Part shown: positions 18,543-28,689 of the stretch, piece by piece
Numbering within the stretch: position 1 is the stretch's first letter
Layout of the letters: the number at the start of each line of letters is the position of its first letter
Assembly: GCA_951799405.1 (NCBI GenBank)
Contig: OX637335.1
Coordinates: 23,378,342 to 23,442,341 of the forward strand
Length of the DNA: 64,000 nucleotides
Reading direction: 5' to 3'
From: Agapetus fuscipes
Lineage: Eukaryota > Arthropoda > Insecta > Trichoptera > Glossosomatidae
Notes under the pieces: generated by a model
The model's input: only the letters and a program-made list of their open reading frames with translations
Databases searched by the model: none
What the model was told of the DNA's origin: nothing
Made by a program: the position numbers and the translations under genes

Positions 18543-18759
18543 CAGGCGCGTGCATAGGGTGTAGGCAAATACATTTCAGTTTAAATAGGTTCTCCCATTC
18601 CTTTAAAATAATTCATTTGAAATTGATCTGAAATGCTAACGATGGCTCCAATCCAACTTTAATTTTGAATTTTAAATCGCAATATTAAGCTTAAATGCAT
18701 TTTTACCATGTATTGCCTACCTATTAGGCGCATGTGCCTGTATGGGATGCACGCCCTTG
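18543..18759. mobile_element. Short TIR element, family H copy 1 (hAT-like)
   Basis: Left end caggcgcgtgcatagggt; right end, read inversely, caagggcgtgcatcccatac. It shares the interior gctaacgatggctcca with copies at 21.5 and 23.1 kb. CAG ends suggest the hAT superfamily. Confidence 0.6.
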
Positions 18760-19023
18760 ATGTTAAGCTATCTTTGCAACTCTGATTATAGACTATAGAT
18801 AAAAAATACATATACGTTCGAGGTTGTGTTATAACTATGTAATTTGAAATTACCAAAATAAATTATTTTTCTCTAAAGAAAACTCTAAAGTAATGCTGAT
18901 TTTATAAGTAAAGCTGATTGAGTATTGAGTCAACGACAGACCATCAGTACAAATGAGAGTATCACTGGAATAAGTACTTATAAGTAAGACATCGCCTTTA
19001 CAGATAATAAATATGAGCTACAG

Positions 19024-19707
19024 TTATACGGTCACTTCTTCCGTGAAGCGGCTCTTATCATCTAAGTTAATGACGATGGCGTGTGTCCGGGCGTGGCCAG
19101 ACTTGATGGGAGTCCTGGTGGCCTTGCTGCCGTTGCTGTTGCTGTTGGTGGTGCCGTTGGGGCTGCCCGGACTGCCCTCGGCCACCGAGCTGCCACTCTC
19201 CGCGGCCACGCTCCCGGCCACTTCCGCTTCCTCTACTTTACTTAAACACGTATCACAACCTACCACACTGTCACCGTTTGCATCACTTTTGTTCTTGGGA
19301 CTGCCGTTGTCGGTGCTTTTGCTATTTTTAGTCTTTTGGTTTTTAGAATTGGGAAGATTGTCTTGGTCGCTCGTGCAAGAGCAGGTTTTCACAGGGCTAA
19401 AGGTGACGTTGAGTTTTTTGCTCTTTGTTTGCTGCTGTGTTTGTGCTTGTGTTTCTGTGTGTTCTAGCACATACTCTCTGCCGCTGCTGCTGGATTCTTC
19501 GGCTGGGGTGATGGCCGCACACGCCAACTTGTCGGCCATGGCAGAGAACATGCCCCCCGCGCCCTTGCGCCCCCCTCCCGCCTGGGTGTCCTGCAGGGCT
19601 GCAGCCTCCTGCATGGCACATATCTTGGCTGTGAGGTGGCGGTTACCAAACCTCATGTTCTTGTCCTTCAGCTGCTCCAACTGATTGTACAGACGACGAA
19701 ACTCTTC
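19024..19707 (-). CDS. GPR158-like receptor last exon: cytoplasmic tail
   Basis: 684 bp including TGA. Starts EEFRRLYNQLEQLKDK after acceptor gtatttcag. Then come a Gly-rich stretch, a Cys-containing TCSCTSD region, and a long Ser/Asn/Gly low-complexity segment. Ends DDKSRFTEEVTV. GC-rich relative to its surroundings. Confidence 0.87.
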   Translation of the reverse strand, partial: EEFRRLYNQLEQLKDKNMRFGNRHLTAKICAMQEAAALQDTQAGGGRKGAGGMFSAMADKLACAAITPAEESSSSGREYVLEHTETQAQTQQQTKSKKLNVTFSPVKTCSCTSDQDNLPNSKNQKTKNSKSTDNGSPKNKSDANGDSVVGCDTCLSKVEEAEVAGSVAAESGSSVAEGSPGSPNGTTNSNSNGSKATRTPIKSGHARTHAIVINLDDKSRFTEEVTV

Positions 19708-22700
19708 CTGAAATACAAACACACAAGCAAAACATTAAGTTTAAGATGTTGCCTGAAATGTTTTCTTATACATTGCTAATTGGACTCCGAACATTTGAAA
19801 TATTCCTGGGCCATGTGACATCACCCATAGTAAATAAAAAATGCAATTCCGATAATCGAGGAGTTTATCTAATCCATTCCTTTACTAATAGGTTGGTGTG
19901 AAGCTGACCACCCATACTTTACAGTATGATACTGTAAAATAAATGGTTCACTGTGCCAATGCCACCCTGTTTCAGGGAAGGTCGGCAACAGTTGCAGGGT
20001 GTATGTTCATATTTTGAGATTGGGTTTTTATGTTGGAAGTCCACACGTGGCATATGTAAGTGTGAACTTATATGTGTCTGCTTAGATTTACATTATGATT
20101 TAGATTGGAGAGATCACATAGCCGAGGGATATTTTTATTGTTCGGAGTCCATTCTACCAGGGGAAGTCATTGCCTCCTCTTCGCTTTTCTTTCAACCTTT
20201 CAGCAAATTTCTTCAACGTTCATCACCGCTTTTTGGATGTTCTTCAATTTTCACACAAGTTTGGGTAATGCTAGTGCACCTCTTGACGTGCCTGTCGAGG
20301 AAACCAAGGTTCTTGTTGCTGCATTCGTGCTCTCCCGGCTTGATTACTGTAATGGGATATACAGTGGCTTGCCACTTGTACAGTTGGGCAGACTTCAATC
20401 TGTGCTTAATGCTGCGGCACGATTTGTCTGCAATTTAAAAATTACTGAGCACATCACACCCTCACTCAGGGATCAGCTTCATTGGCTGAAAATAAATGAG
20501 ATGGTGGAGTACAAAGTCTCCTTAACTGTATTTAAGTCCTCGCAGAACATTGCGCCACTGTATGTCTCAGAGCTATGTGTGCAGGACACTGTAGAGAATA
20601 GGCGGGGGACTCTGAGATCTGCATGCAGTAATGCTGTGAATAGACTCAGGGTTCCCCGCAGAAGCAACATGGCCAATTATTTAGATCGTGCCTTTTGCAT
20701 TGCTGGGGAATGCCTTACCACACGAGCTGAGAGCTGTTGAGTGTGCAAATGCTTTTAAATCAGGATTAAAGACATGTCTGTTCAGGAATATTAATAATTC
20801 TATGGCTCTGCAGACCTGCAGTGCCCTTGTGGTGAACTCACAAAACGACACTAAAAATATTGTAAAATTAGTATTATTATTATTCCATACTGTAAAAAAT
20901 GTTTCACTTTGCCAATGTCACTCCTGTTTCAGGGAAAGTCGGCAAGAGTTGCATTTGATGTTCATTTGAGATTGAGATTGGGTTTTTTATACTGTAGGGA
21001 CCACATGCGGCATGTGTGAGCGCGAAATTATGCGTGTCTGCTTGTGGGAATGCATTTAATATGAATCTCAAATGATACATATCTTTGCCGCTTAGATTTA
21101 GATTAGATTTAGATGATGGTTCAGTTACCTGTATGTCGTGCTCGGTGACCTTGGTGTACTCGTTGAGCCCCGCAGAAGAGTTGGTGCTGGTGGCGTACTG
21201 GGAGTTGCCCACTGAGCGGGGCTTGCTCATGAACTTGCCTGCTGGGGTCTTCTGCACCATGCTGGAACCCTCGTGGTCGCCCTTGCCGTGACCTTTGAAC
21301 ACTAGGTACGCCTGAAACATTCAGTTATATTATTTGCTTAATATGCCAAAGTTCGGCCGAACTTCGGTCGAATTTTTTATTTTCACCGAATCTTCGGCCG
21401 AAGTTCATATTCGGTTCAAACCACATTCGGCCCATCCCTAAAGATAACTCATTTAAAATCGACTGAAGCGCTAACGATGGCTCCAGTAAAACTTAAATTT
21501 TGAATTTTAAATCTGAATATCAAGCTTAAATGGTTTTTTTTTTACCATATATTGTCTAACTATTAGGAGCATGTGCCTGTATGGGATGCACGCCCCTGCT
21601 TATTGGTAAAAAACACTCAGCTACCGACTGGCTTGTTTCAACTGATAGAGAGAAACAAAATGTGGCTGATAAAGTTTTTTATTTTGAAAATAAAATTCAT
21701 GATGAACACTTTGGGATGGAAACCATTATTTGGCGCCCCAATTTGGAAATTGGTGTCAGTAGATGCTTTGCATTTTCACTACTGTCTACTGTAGGTTGCC
21801 AAGTATACAACCTTACCCAAGGATGGTGTTTTGCAAAAAAATGTGTGGAAAATAAAATAGCACCCCTAGTGAGCGTTTTCCTTTGTTTAGTTCTATGTAT
21901 TTTTGGTAAACGTAGAGTTTTATTCTTGGGGTACTGTTGGGTATATAAAATGTGTATATTATTATTGGTGAGAGGTTAGAACAGCACAGTGATAAAACAA
22001 AATATGAGATAACGTCACATGACTTAACATCACATGACAAAATATCGCATGATATTACATCACATGACAAAACAACACAAGGACAAAGCTTCATATGACA
22101 AAAACTCACATGCCTAGAACAGAACCTACCATTAACGGCACACGAAAAAACATCACATGATAAAACATCCCGAAAAATACAAACATTTATTGATTAATGC
22201 ATACCTACTATGCCGTTGCACAATCTCGTGCATGTGTTCAATTTTCACACGTTCCTTTTGCCGTTTTTGATATTTTATGTTTTGCGTTATGTGATGGTTT
22301 GTCATGTGATGTTTTTCATGTGCCGTTTATGGTATGTTCTGACGTTGAGTGACGTGACGTGACTAAGCTGCACAAATAGTGCAACTTCTTGCCGCATTCT
22401 CCCCGAAGGGGTCACATATGGCTGGTGGAAGAGGTAAGGGGCCGGCCTTACGCCAACCACTTCATTTGAAGTGGGGTGGAATTTTGCGTTATGTGATGTT
22501 TTGCGTTATGTGATGTTTTGTCTTGTGATGTTTTGTCATTGTGATGTTCTTTCATGGGATGCTTTGTCATGTGACGTGATGTCATGTGTTGTTTTGTCAC
22601 TGTACCATTCTAACATGGTACCATTATTATTACAGCTATCCCATCCTGCCTGCAGATGAAAATATTCCCATCAAATTGGAAAAACGGGGAAAATATCCCG

Positions 22701-25700
22701 CGCATTTTTCCCTAATGGAGGTTTACATTGGCTGGCGGGAAAAAAGGGAAATGATATGCAAATTTGCACGCATCCCTGGGCCCTGTAGAGCGGGGAATTC
22801 CTCGGCTAATCGAAAAATTTAGGCCGTGAATTCCTTTCACACATTTATATCAACATTAAAAGTAAGATGGAGTAATTTTATGGTAAATGCCTGAACCAGT
22901 AGGTACATGGTAATGTTCTTATCTGTAACCTTCTCCATTAAAATCTTCTAAAACACTAACTTTTGTTTGTTCTCTTTTAGGTATGTGAGTTTTTGTCATG
23001 TGTTGTTTTGCCATTGTGATGTTTTATCATGTGATGTACTGTCATGTGATGTTCTATCCCAGGGGTGTCCAACTCAAAATCGTGGCGGGCCGGATTTAGT
23101 ACTTTTGTAATCGTGGCGGGCTAGAATTTTTTTGAAATGCTAACGATGGCTCCAATCGAACCTAAATTTTTAAGTTTAAATTTGAATATCAAGCTTAAAT
23201 GTTTTTGTTTACCATGTATTGCCTACCTAGGCGCATGTGCCTGTATGGGATGCACGCCCCTGGGCCAATCATCGTATGTATTTTTAACTTTTGTTATTAG
23301 CTCCTGAATTGTAGTTAAGCATATCGACGGTACCATTTTGGTCAAAAATGAGTTATTAATGCTATCCTACTTAAATTTTTCCGCTCCTTCTAATGCGTTA
23401 ACTCCTATAGCTCTTCGATGTTTTTTGTTGTTGTTTATGCCCTAGCAAACAGCTGCATTTTCGAAGTATGGTTTTGGTGTAATGGACAAGATTTTGTCCT
23501 AAAGGCACTTGTGACATAAAAAAAATCGTAAAACCACATTAATAGGAATGCCAATAAATGCCATTCTTTTTTAAAATTTTAGAGCTTTTTTGATCTTAAG
23601 ATATGATTTATTTATTTATTTATTTTAGAGACACCAAACAGAACACTGGTAAGTACATAGGGGCCGTCCATAAATTACGTCATCGATTTTGGCCAATTTT
23701 CGACCCCCCCCCCCCCTTACAATCATCCTATAGTCACTATCTAATGACCCCACCCCCCCCCTCTTGCTGTAATAATGGATGAGCTTAATAATTAATAATG
23801 TTATATTACTTGCATACTATTTTGTATATTTTGTAGAAATTGGTATTTACAAGAACGACGTCACTTTTGGTACTCGTACATCATTTGCCATCATCCGCAG
23901 ACCAGACTCCCCCCCCCTTAATGCGAATGACGTAATATATGGACAGCCCCATAGCATATAATACAGAAACATAACTGACATTTTATTATACATTTTACAA
24001 AAACAAATTATGAGCAATATCATACATATACACCAGCGTTCCAGTAATAGGTATCTACACATACATAATATTATGTTATCAAATTATTAATAAAGTACCT
24101 ACGAAGCGCCACAGAGAGAGATTAGCCAAGGACTGTACCTACTATGCCGTGCGCAGGTAACAGTGGGCAGTGTAACAGGCAATGAAATGATGGATATTAT
24201 TTTAGGTCCATTACCTTACTGCCAAATATGAAACAGAGTAGCAGGGTGATGGTGAGCTGTGTGTGGCAGAAGAAGATGATGTAGAGAAGATCTGGGTTGG
24301 CAGGAGACTGCAGAAACAACCTGTAATTGTAAAAATTAATGATTACTTACAGGTTTTTAACACGACATAAATGTGGTTCAATTTTGTTTGAATTCCCTTA
24401 TTTTAATGTATTTTAGATGCTAATGTTTACGTTACTCAGTTGGAAACAGTTATTTCTGACTGCCAATAATTATCACGATGTTTATCAAGGAAAATCAATC
24501 ACCATTACTTTTCCATTCAGATTTAACTTTTCGATTAAAAATAATGAAAACGTGTTATTTGTAATGTGAAAATGTGCACACAAAAAACATTTGATTGATT
24601 AAGTAAGAGATTAAAATCATCATATTTTCCATTAAAACGGGTATATTTTATTTTAATTAAATTTATTTTTTTATTCACAATAAACGTCCGGAGGGGTTTT
24701 TATAATAAGAATAACAAAAAGAAAGAAACACAGGTACATTACCTATTATCTGTTTGTTTAACCCATTCATTCCGTCAAGTTTTTCTGTCATTCTTCTCAG
24801 GTTTTTACACACCTTATTCATTTCATTTTCACTTTCATACATAAGCGTCAGTAACGCAAATGCAACTTAGCTACACGTATAGTGTAACTTCTTACCTGCG
24901 TTATCTCCAAAGGGTCGGATGTGCTGATTCGAGACCTATTTATTTTTACGGGTAAGGAGGCTGGCTTCACACCAACCACTTTCAGTTGAAGTGGGGGCTT
25001 CCCACATCTCAGGAGGGGGGGGGGGGCTGGTTTTCTTTTCTTTCTTGTGAAGGCTGAGTACACCTTGCCGGTATATATTTTGGGTTTTGAAATAGACACC
25101 GAAACGGGAAATCATTTCTGACACCCTCGGTGGGGATCGAATCCTTACTCTCGGCATGGAATGCAAGCATTCTACCAACTGAGTATCGACAGGACGTTTC
25201 ACGAACTTGGTCGTCGCTTCAAAACACCAATACTCAAGCAAGACTCAGTTGCTGTAAGGCTGGATGGACCTTTGGTGACCGGTCTTTGGTAAAGGTGTAT
25301 TAATTTTTCAACCCAGCGAAGAGCATATTTGAAAACACACATGGTATCTATATCTTATGTGCTCCGCCGGGATTCAAGCGCACGACTTTCCATTTACGAG
25401 TCTGAAGTGTTACCACTGGACTACGGAACGGTCTTCACAACCTTCCATTTACGAGTCCAAAATGTTACAACTAGACTACGGAACGATTATTAATATCCAA
25501 TTGTGTACCGCCGTTCTCACATTCATTAAGTATTAGAAGATGGTACTAGAATGGGTGGAGGTCCTTACATGGATATGTTGAGGAAGACGGAGAGCAGGAA
25601 CTCGTTGTAGATGGCCATGGAGATGAAGCGGCTCTCGTTGAACTCTGACGGCGCCTTGCGCACCACGATACACAGCCTGATGCCCCAGATCAGGAAGATC

Positions 25701-25707
25701 ACCTCCA
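19024..25707 (-). CDS. Class C orphan GPCR of the GPR158/smog type, last four exons (5' part missing)
   Basis: Minus-strand exons 25707-25569, 24320-24215, 21311-21129 and 19707-19024 join in phase, giving about 370 residues. The first starts inside helix 5 (EVIFLIWGIRLCIVV), followed by RKAPSEFNESRFISMAIYNE: the loop-3 and helix-6 signature shared with GPR158/GPR179. Next come LQSP and helix 7 (FFCHTQLTITLLLCFIFGSK), then a tail with EEFRRLYNQLEQLKDKNMRF. That block matches the coiled KLYAQLE..K...M..NPHL segment of GPR158. The rest is Ser/Asn/Gly-rich and ends in FTEEVTV, which resembles a PDZ-binding end. GPR158 is a glycine-responsive receptor signalling through RGS7-Gbeta5; insect smog acts upstream of G12/13 in morphogenesis. 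Which paralogue this is cannot be decided. The ectodomain and helices 1-4 were not found. Confidence 0.85.
19888..20092 (+). repeat. R repeat copy, last part missing
   Basis: ataggttggtgtgaagctg start, hairpin region ccctgtttcagggaagg, breaking off after tgtgtctgctta. Confidence 0.75.
20265..20888 (+). pseudogene. LINE 3'-terminal fragment (CR1/L2-like)
   Basis: Encodes VAAFVLSRLDYCNGIYSGLP, then LNAAARFVC, ITPSLRDQLHWL and LRSACSNAVNRLRVPRRSN. In a second frame it reads LPHELR..FKSGLKTCLF. This is the conserved C-terminal domain downstream of the reverse transcriptase in CR1/L2-type LINEs. A frameshift near 20700 separates the two parts. A short att repeat ends the element at 20870-20885, where an R copy begins. 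It lies in an intron of the receptor gene. Confidence 0.75.
20886..21112 (+). repeat. R repeat copy
   Basis: Starts ccatactgtaaaaaatg, contains hairpin ctcctgtttcaggg and the full interior, and ends 17 bp from a receptor exon boundary. Confidence 0.8.
21129..21311 (-). CDS. GPR158-like receptor exon: proximal cytoplasmic tail
   Basis: 183 bp, phase 0 at both ends, acceptor atgtttcag, donor gtaact. Encodes AYLVFKGHGK to NEYTKVTEHDIQ. Confidence 0.83.
21343..21438. mobile_element. Small hAT-like MITE rich in ttcggccgaa
   Basis: Repeated ttcggccgaa/ttcggtcgaa palindromes with a right end cggcccatcccta, whose inverse (tagggatgggccg) is a common hAT MITE terminus in insects (from memory). Confidence 0.5.
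21440..21598. mobile_element. Family H TIR element copy 2, left part lost
   Basis: gctaacgatggctccag interior and right end gggatgcacgcccctg. The left terminus is replaced by the adjacent ttcgg MITE. Confidence 0.55.
21975..22614. mobile_element. 640-bp TIR element with CACATGAC/GTCATGTG subterminal repeats
   Basis: Left end gttagaacagcacagtga; right end, read inversely, gttagaatggtacagtga. The left third is filled with repeats of cacatgacaaaac. The right third carries the same repeat inverted (gttttgtcatgtgatg). A SINE-B fragment sits inside. No coding frame, so non-autonomous. Confidence 0.65.
22366..22484 (-). repeat. SINE-B 3' fragment inside the TIR element
   Basis: tagtgcaacttcttgccgca, ccccgaaggggtcacat and ggggccggccttacgcc match the family. 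Confidence 0.7.
22975..23058. repeat. Extra GTCATGTGATG repeat block
   Basis: Further copies of the 21.98-22.61 kb motif (gagtttttgtcatgtg, tactgtcatgtgatgt). They are inverted relative to catatgacaaaaactcacat at 22092-22111, so the inverted structure may extend to here. Confidence 0.5.
23060..23262. mobile_element. Family H TIR element copy 3 (hAT-like)
   Basis: Left end caggggtgtccaactc; right end gatgcacgcccctg. Shares the gctaacgatggctccaat interior with the other copies. Confidence 0.6.
23660..23950. mobile_element. MITE with GGGGCCGTCCATAAATTACG terminal repeats
   Basis: Left ggggccgtccataaattacg, right (inverse) ggggctgtccatatattacg, flanked by ata on both sides (3-bp target duplication). 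C-rich runs lie inside each end. The 3-bp duplication would fit PIF/Harbinger, but the superfamily is uncertain. Confidence 0.65.
24215..24320 (-). CDS. GPR158-like receptor exon: extracellular loop 3 and helix 7
   Basis: 106 bp. The acceptor is aattacag: its first g completes the Met codon left open by the previous exon. A nearer acceptor (tttctgcag, exon from 24307) would break the frame. Donor gtaatg. Confidence 0.85.
24330..24845. other. Receptor-gene intron, nothing recognised
   Basis: AT-rich; no repeat shared with the rest of the window. Confidence 0.4.
24853..25490 (-). repeat. Composite SINE A+B (two tRNA-like heads)
   Basis: On the minus strand, SINE-A (25430-25194) runs directly into SINE-B (25193-24853) at an A-body point ending near aagttcgtgaaac. 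The SINE-A head is partly duplicated (25431-25490). Both B boxes are visible in worn form. Confidence 0.75.
25569..25707 (-). CDS. GPR158-like receptor exon: end of helix 5, loop 3, helix 6
   Basis: 139 bp; two leading bases finish a split codon, and the last two (at) need a g from the next exon. Acceptor ttcttccag, donor gtaagg. Contains WGIRLCIVVRKAPSEFNE and AIYNEFLLSVFLNIS. Confidence 0.87.
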
Positions 25708-25779
25708 CTGGAAGAACAAGCACACAATCCAGTCATTTCAAGGTCATCATTGGATCAAATCCTGACCCTGTACAGCCAT

Positions 25780-25960
25780 TATTGCACACTAGACTTGCCC
25801 TACTCCATGAGCTTAGAGTCGTAGAGAGTGCAAGTGCATTTAGGTCGGGATTGAAGACATGTTTGTTCGGAGATGTTACAGTTGAACAGTGCCCTTGCAG
25901 TGATTTATCACAAAACTACACTATAAATATTGTCTTATTATTATTATTATTATTAGACGA
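25780..25960 (+). pseudogene. LINE 3'-end fragment (same family as 20.3-20.9 kb)
   Basis: Encodes LLHELRVVESASAFRSGLKT followed by CLFGDVT and ends in an att microsatellite tail. Confidence 0.65.
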
Positions 25961-26210
25961 ATTCTGCCCCCATTCTATCCGGTTTGTGTATGTTTTTTTT
26001 CTATCTCGTCCCCTTAGTGCTTGTTTGTATTATGCCCATCAGTGGTAATTCCACATGAGCAATGTTTGTATGTGTACTGGACCAATGTGTCTTATATGAA
26101 TGCTGGAAATTTATTTAAAAAATATTTAAAACAATCTTCAAATTATCGTGTTGTACATTTTTTTCTTAATTCAGATTGTGTAGAATGTGATTCTTAAGAC
26201 AATATCATAG

Positions 26211-26358
26211 TTGCAGGGTGTATGTCCATTTGAGATTTGGTTTTTATATTGTAGGTTGACATGCGGCATGCGCAAGCGCAAACTTGTACGTGTCTGCTTG
26301 TGAGAATCCATGTAATGTGAATCCCCAATGTTACATATCTACGCAACTTAGATTAAAT
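26211..26358 (+). repeat. R repeat, 3' half
   Basis: Starts at agttgcagggtgtatgtcca and ends atctacgcaacttagatt. Confidence 0.7.
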
Positions 26359-26395
26359 TTATTTCCGTATTTCGTATTTAGACCATTTAGTTATT

Positions 26396-26525
26396 ATTTA
26401 GCCACCTGAAGATGCGAACGGATTGCTTGCGAAACCGGTCGTGGAATTAAATATACTCGCCGTAATCATTTATGTATTTTTTATCGATAGATCGAAGATA
26501 AATGATTACAAAGTGAATGCCTGTA
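26396..26525 (+). ncRNA. Penelope-type hammerhead ribozyme remnant
   Basis: Core ctgaaga (26406-26412), then a stem-loop (gcgaac..gcttgc, one mismatch), then gaaac (26431-26435) and ggtc before gtgg, which pairs with the ccac just before the core. This is the type I hammerhead order with a minimal stem III. Downstream, agataaatgattacaaagtg matches the sequence beside the palindrome at 61.7 kb, tying both to one element family. Confidence 0.6.
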
Positions 26526-26582
26526 CAATCAATGAAATATTTGTAATCTCTTTTAAGGATCAAATCACATATTTTCTGATCA

Positions 26583-26825
26583 GTACCCTTAGTACGAGTT
26601 GCAAAACTTGAGAAAAGTAAAGTTTACGGAAAATATTAAAACGTGATTTCTCCCAAAATCTTGCCGTTTTTGTTTCTTACACTTTGTGGTCTTAGCAAAA
26701 GAGTTACTGTGATGAAGAAAATCAAGTTCAAACAAACAAAAACGGCAGATTTTGGGGGAAATCACTCTTTAATAATTGCCATGAACTGTACATTACTCCA
26801 GTTTTGCAACTCGTACTAAGGGTAC
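26583..26825 (-). mobile_element. Foldback MITE family M, copy 2
   Basis: Same ends as the 11.8 kb copy, interior in the opposite orientation. Confidence 0.82.
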
Positions 26826-26829
26826 TGAT

Positions 26830-27160
26830 CAACATGATGACACGACAAAGATCCTCGTGTTGTGTACATCCACATAAAGTTGGCTATCAAATACATGGAG
26901 AAGAATGTTTGTGGGTGCGCTGCATAAAACATGAGATGGATCACAGTTGGTCGCGCTCTGGAGGAAGAGGGATTGTTTAAAAATAGTTGGAGCTAAAGTT
27001 TACAGATCTCAGACGGAAGCTGGTGGAAGTTAGACTCTCTGTCTGCTGGGGATTTCATCTCGAATGTTGAAGGAATAAAACATGCAAAATCCAAAGCGGT
27101 AAGGTGGTCTTAACAATATAGTAGTAATAATAATAATAGAGTTGTGTAGTGTCTGACACG
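26830..27160. other. Unannotated spacer
   Basis: No recognised gene or repeat, apart from a short taa run at 27123-27139. Confidence 0.35.
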
Positions 27161-27171
27161 AAGAAGAAGAA

Positions 27172-27333
27172 CAATGAAATATATTACATTATCCGAAATT
27201 GCGAATGAATGGAATATCCAGAGTCATAATAAAAGAAGAGCTTGTATGAAGAAGGTTATGACTCTGGAGGAAATGAAAGAAGTATGTAAGGACAGAAAGA
27301 AATGGCGGTTGATCTGTAATGTTGGCGAATAGG
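27172..27333 (+). pseudogene. RTE-like LINE C-terminal tail (duplicated unit 1)
   Basis: Encodes ITLSEIANEWNIQSHNKRRA, then TLEEMKEVCKDRKKWRLICN and a stop after VGE. Fragment only. Confidence 0.65.
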
Positions 27334-27444
27334 GTTTATTAAATTGGAATTTGTTTTTGTTTGTAAATGAATATTTTGTATTTGAATATTATTATTTAAT
27401 GATGTATAAAATGTAATTTGTCGTGTGTGTGTGTTCCTTGACTT

Positions 27445-27688
27445 ATAGGTTGGTATGCGGCTGACCACCCATGCTGTAAAAATGGTTCGCCAATGTCACC
27501 CCTGTCTCAGGGAAGGACGGCAAGAGTTGCAGGGTGTATGTCCATTTGAGATTTGATTTTTATGTTGTAGGTTCACATGAGGCATGTGCAAGCGCGAACT
27601 TGTACGTGTCTGGTTGTGAGAATGCATGTAATGTGAATCTTCAATGTAACATATCCTTGCAACTTAGATTAGATTAGATTAGATTAGA
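27445..27688 (+). repeat. R repeat copy
   Basis: Full length except a 5-bp deletion; ends in a gatta pentamer run. Confidence 0.85.
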
Positions 27689-27822
27689 TCTAGATTTTCG
27701 GCAGATACTTTGTGAAAGTCCATTTTAACAGATTTAAAAAGTAAAATTTCCTTGTTACAGTCAGTGAGTTTTATTTTACGAGTATTTATTGCACGACCGG
27801 TTTCGGGATCGCAGAAGAAGAA

Positions 27823-27983
27823 CAATGAAATATATTACATTATCCGAAATTGCGAATGAATGGAATATCCAGAGTCATAATAAAAGAAGAGCTTGTATGA
27901 AGAAGGTTATGACTCTGGAGGAAATGAAAGAAGTATGTAAGGACAGAAAGAAATGGCGGTTGATCTGTAATGTTGGCGAATAG
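27823..27983 (+). pseudogene. RTE-like LINE C-terminal tail (duplicated unit 2)
   Basis: Same as 27172-27333. Confidence 0.65.
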
Positions 27984-28096
27984 GGTTTATTAAATTGGAA
28001 TTTGTTTTTGTTTGTAAATGAATATTTTGTATTTGAATATTATTATTTAATGATGTATAAAATGTAATTTGTCGTGTGTGTGTGTTCCTTGACTTA

Positions 28097-28344
28097 TAGG
28101 TTGGTATGCGGCTGACCACCCATGCTGTAAAAATGGTTCACTTTGCCAATGTCACCCCTGTCTCAGGGAAGGACGGCAAGAGTTGCAGGGTGTATGTCCA
28201 TTTGAGATTTGATTTTTATGTTGTAGGTTCACATGAGGCATGTGCAAGCGCGAACTTGTACGTGTCTGGTTGTGAGAATGCATGTAATGTGAATCTTCAA
28301 TGTAACATATCCTTGCAACTTAGATTAGATTAGATTAGATTAGA
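28097..28344 (+). repeat. R repeat copy, full length
   Basis: Starts gacttataggttggtatg and ends aacttagattagattag. Holds an open frame of 75 codons (28106-28333), also open in the 36.6 and 55.2 kb copies. Confidence 0.88.
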
Positions 28345-28387
28345 TCTAGATTTTCGGCAGATACTTTGTGAAAGTCCATTTTAACAG

Positions 28388-28597
28388 ATTTAAAAAGTAA
28401 AATTTCCTTGTTACAGTCAGTGAGTTTTATTTTACGAGTATTTATTGCACGACCGGTTTCGGGATCGCAGAATATCCCATCCTCAGTTTGCACCTGAGGA
28501 TGGGATGTTCTGCGATCCCGAAATCGGTCCAGTAATAAATAAAATAAAACTCACTGTGAACTGTAACAAAGAAATTTTACTTTGTTAAATCTAATGA
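28388..28597. mobile_element. Penelope-type terminal inverted repeat with two hammerhead cores
   Basis: Two imperfect arms of about 100 bp. Plus strand: ctgagga (28494-28500), stem gggat..atccc, gaaa (28520-28523). Minus strand: ctgagga, the same stem, gaaac and ggtc. Inverted hammerhead-bearing terminal repeats are typical of Penelope-like retroelements. Confidence 0.65.
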
Positions 28598-28689
28598 AAT
28601 ATATTGTTTGGCCTTTATATATTTCTAGAAATACATCTTATTAGACACTGTTTCTTTACACATAGGTATATCGCTTTATTTCAATTATA

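Larger units (their letters stand above)
27165..28471. repeat. Tandem duplication, 651- and 656-bp units
   Basis: The units run 27165-27815 and 27816-28471. I saw one difference: 5 bases (acttt) missing from the first R copy near 27489. Each unit contains a LINE tail, an R copy and the start of the hammerhead inverted repeat. Confidence 0.85.

Noticed and set aside
19013..19684. A 223-residue plus-strand open frame over the receptor tail exon
   Set aside because: It is the antisense shadow of the GC-rich receptor exon; the minus-strand frame has splice sites and family motifs.
21975..23058. A CRISPR-like array of gtcatgtgatg repeats
   Set aside because: Repeats are short, irregular, inverted between the two halves, and have no unique spacers; this is a eukaryotic TIR element.
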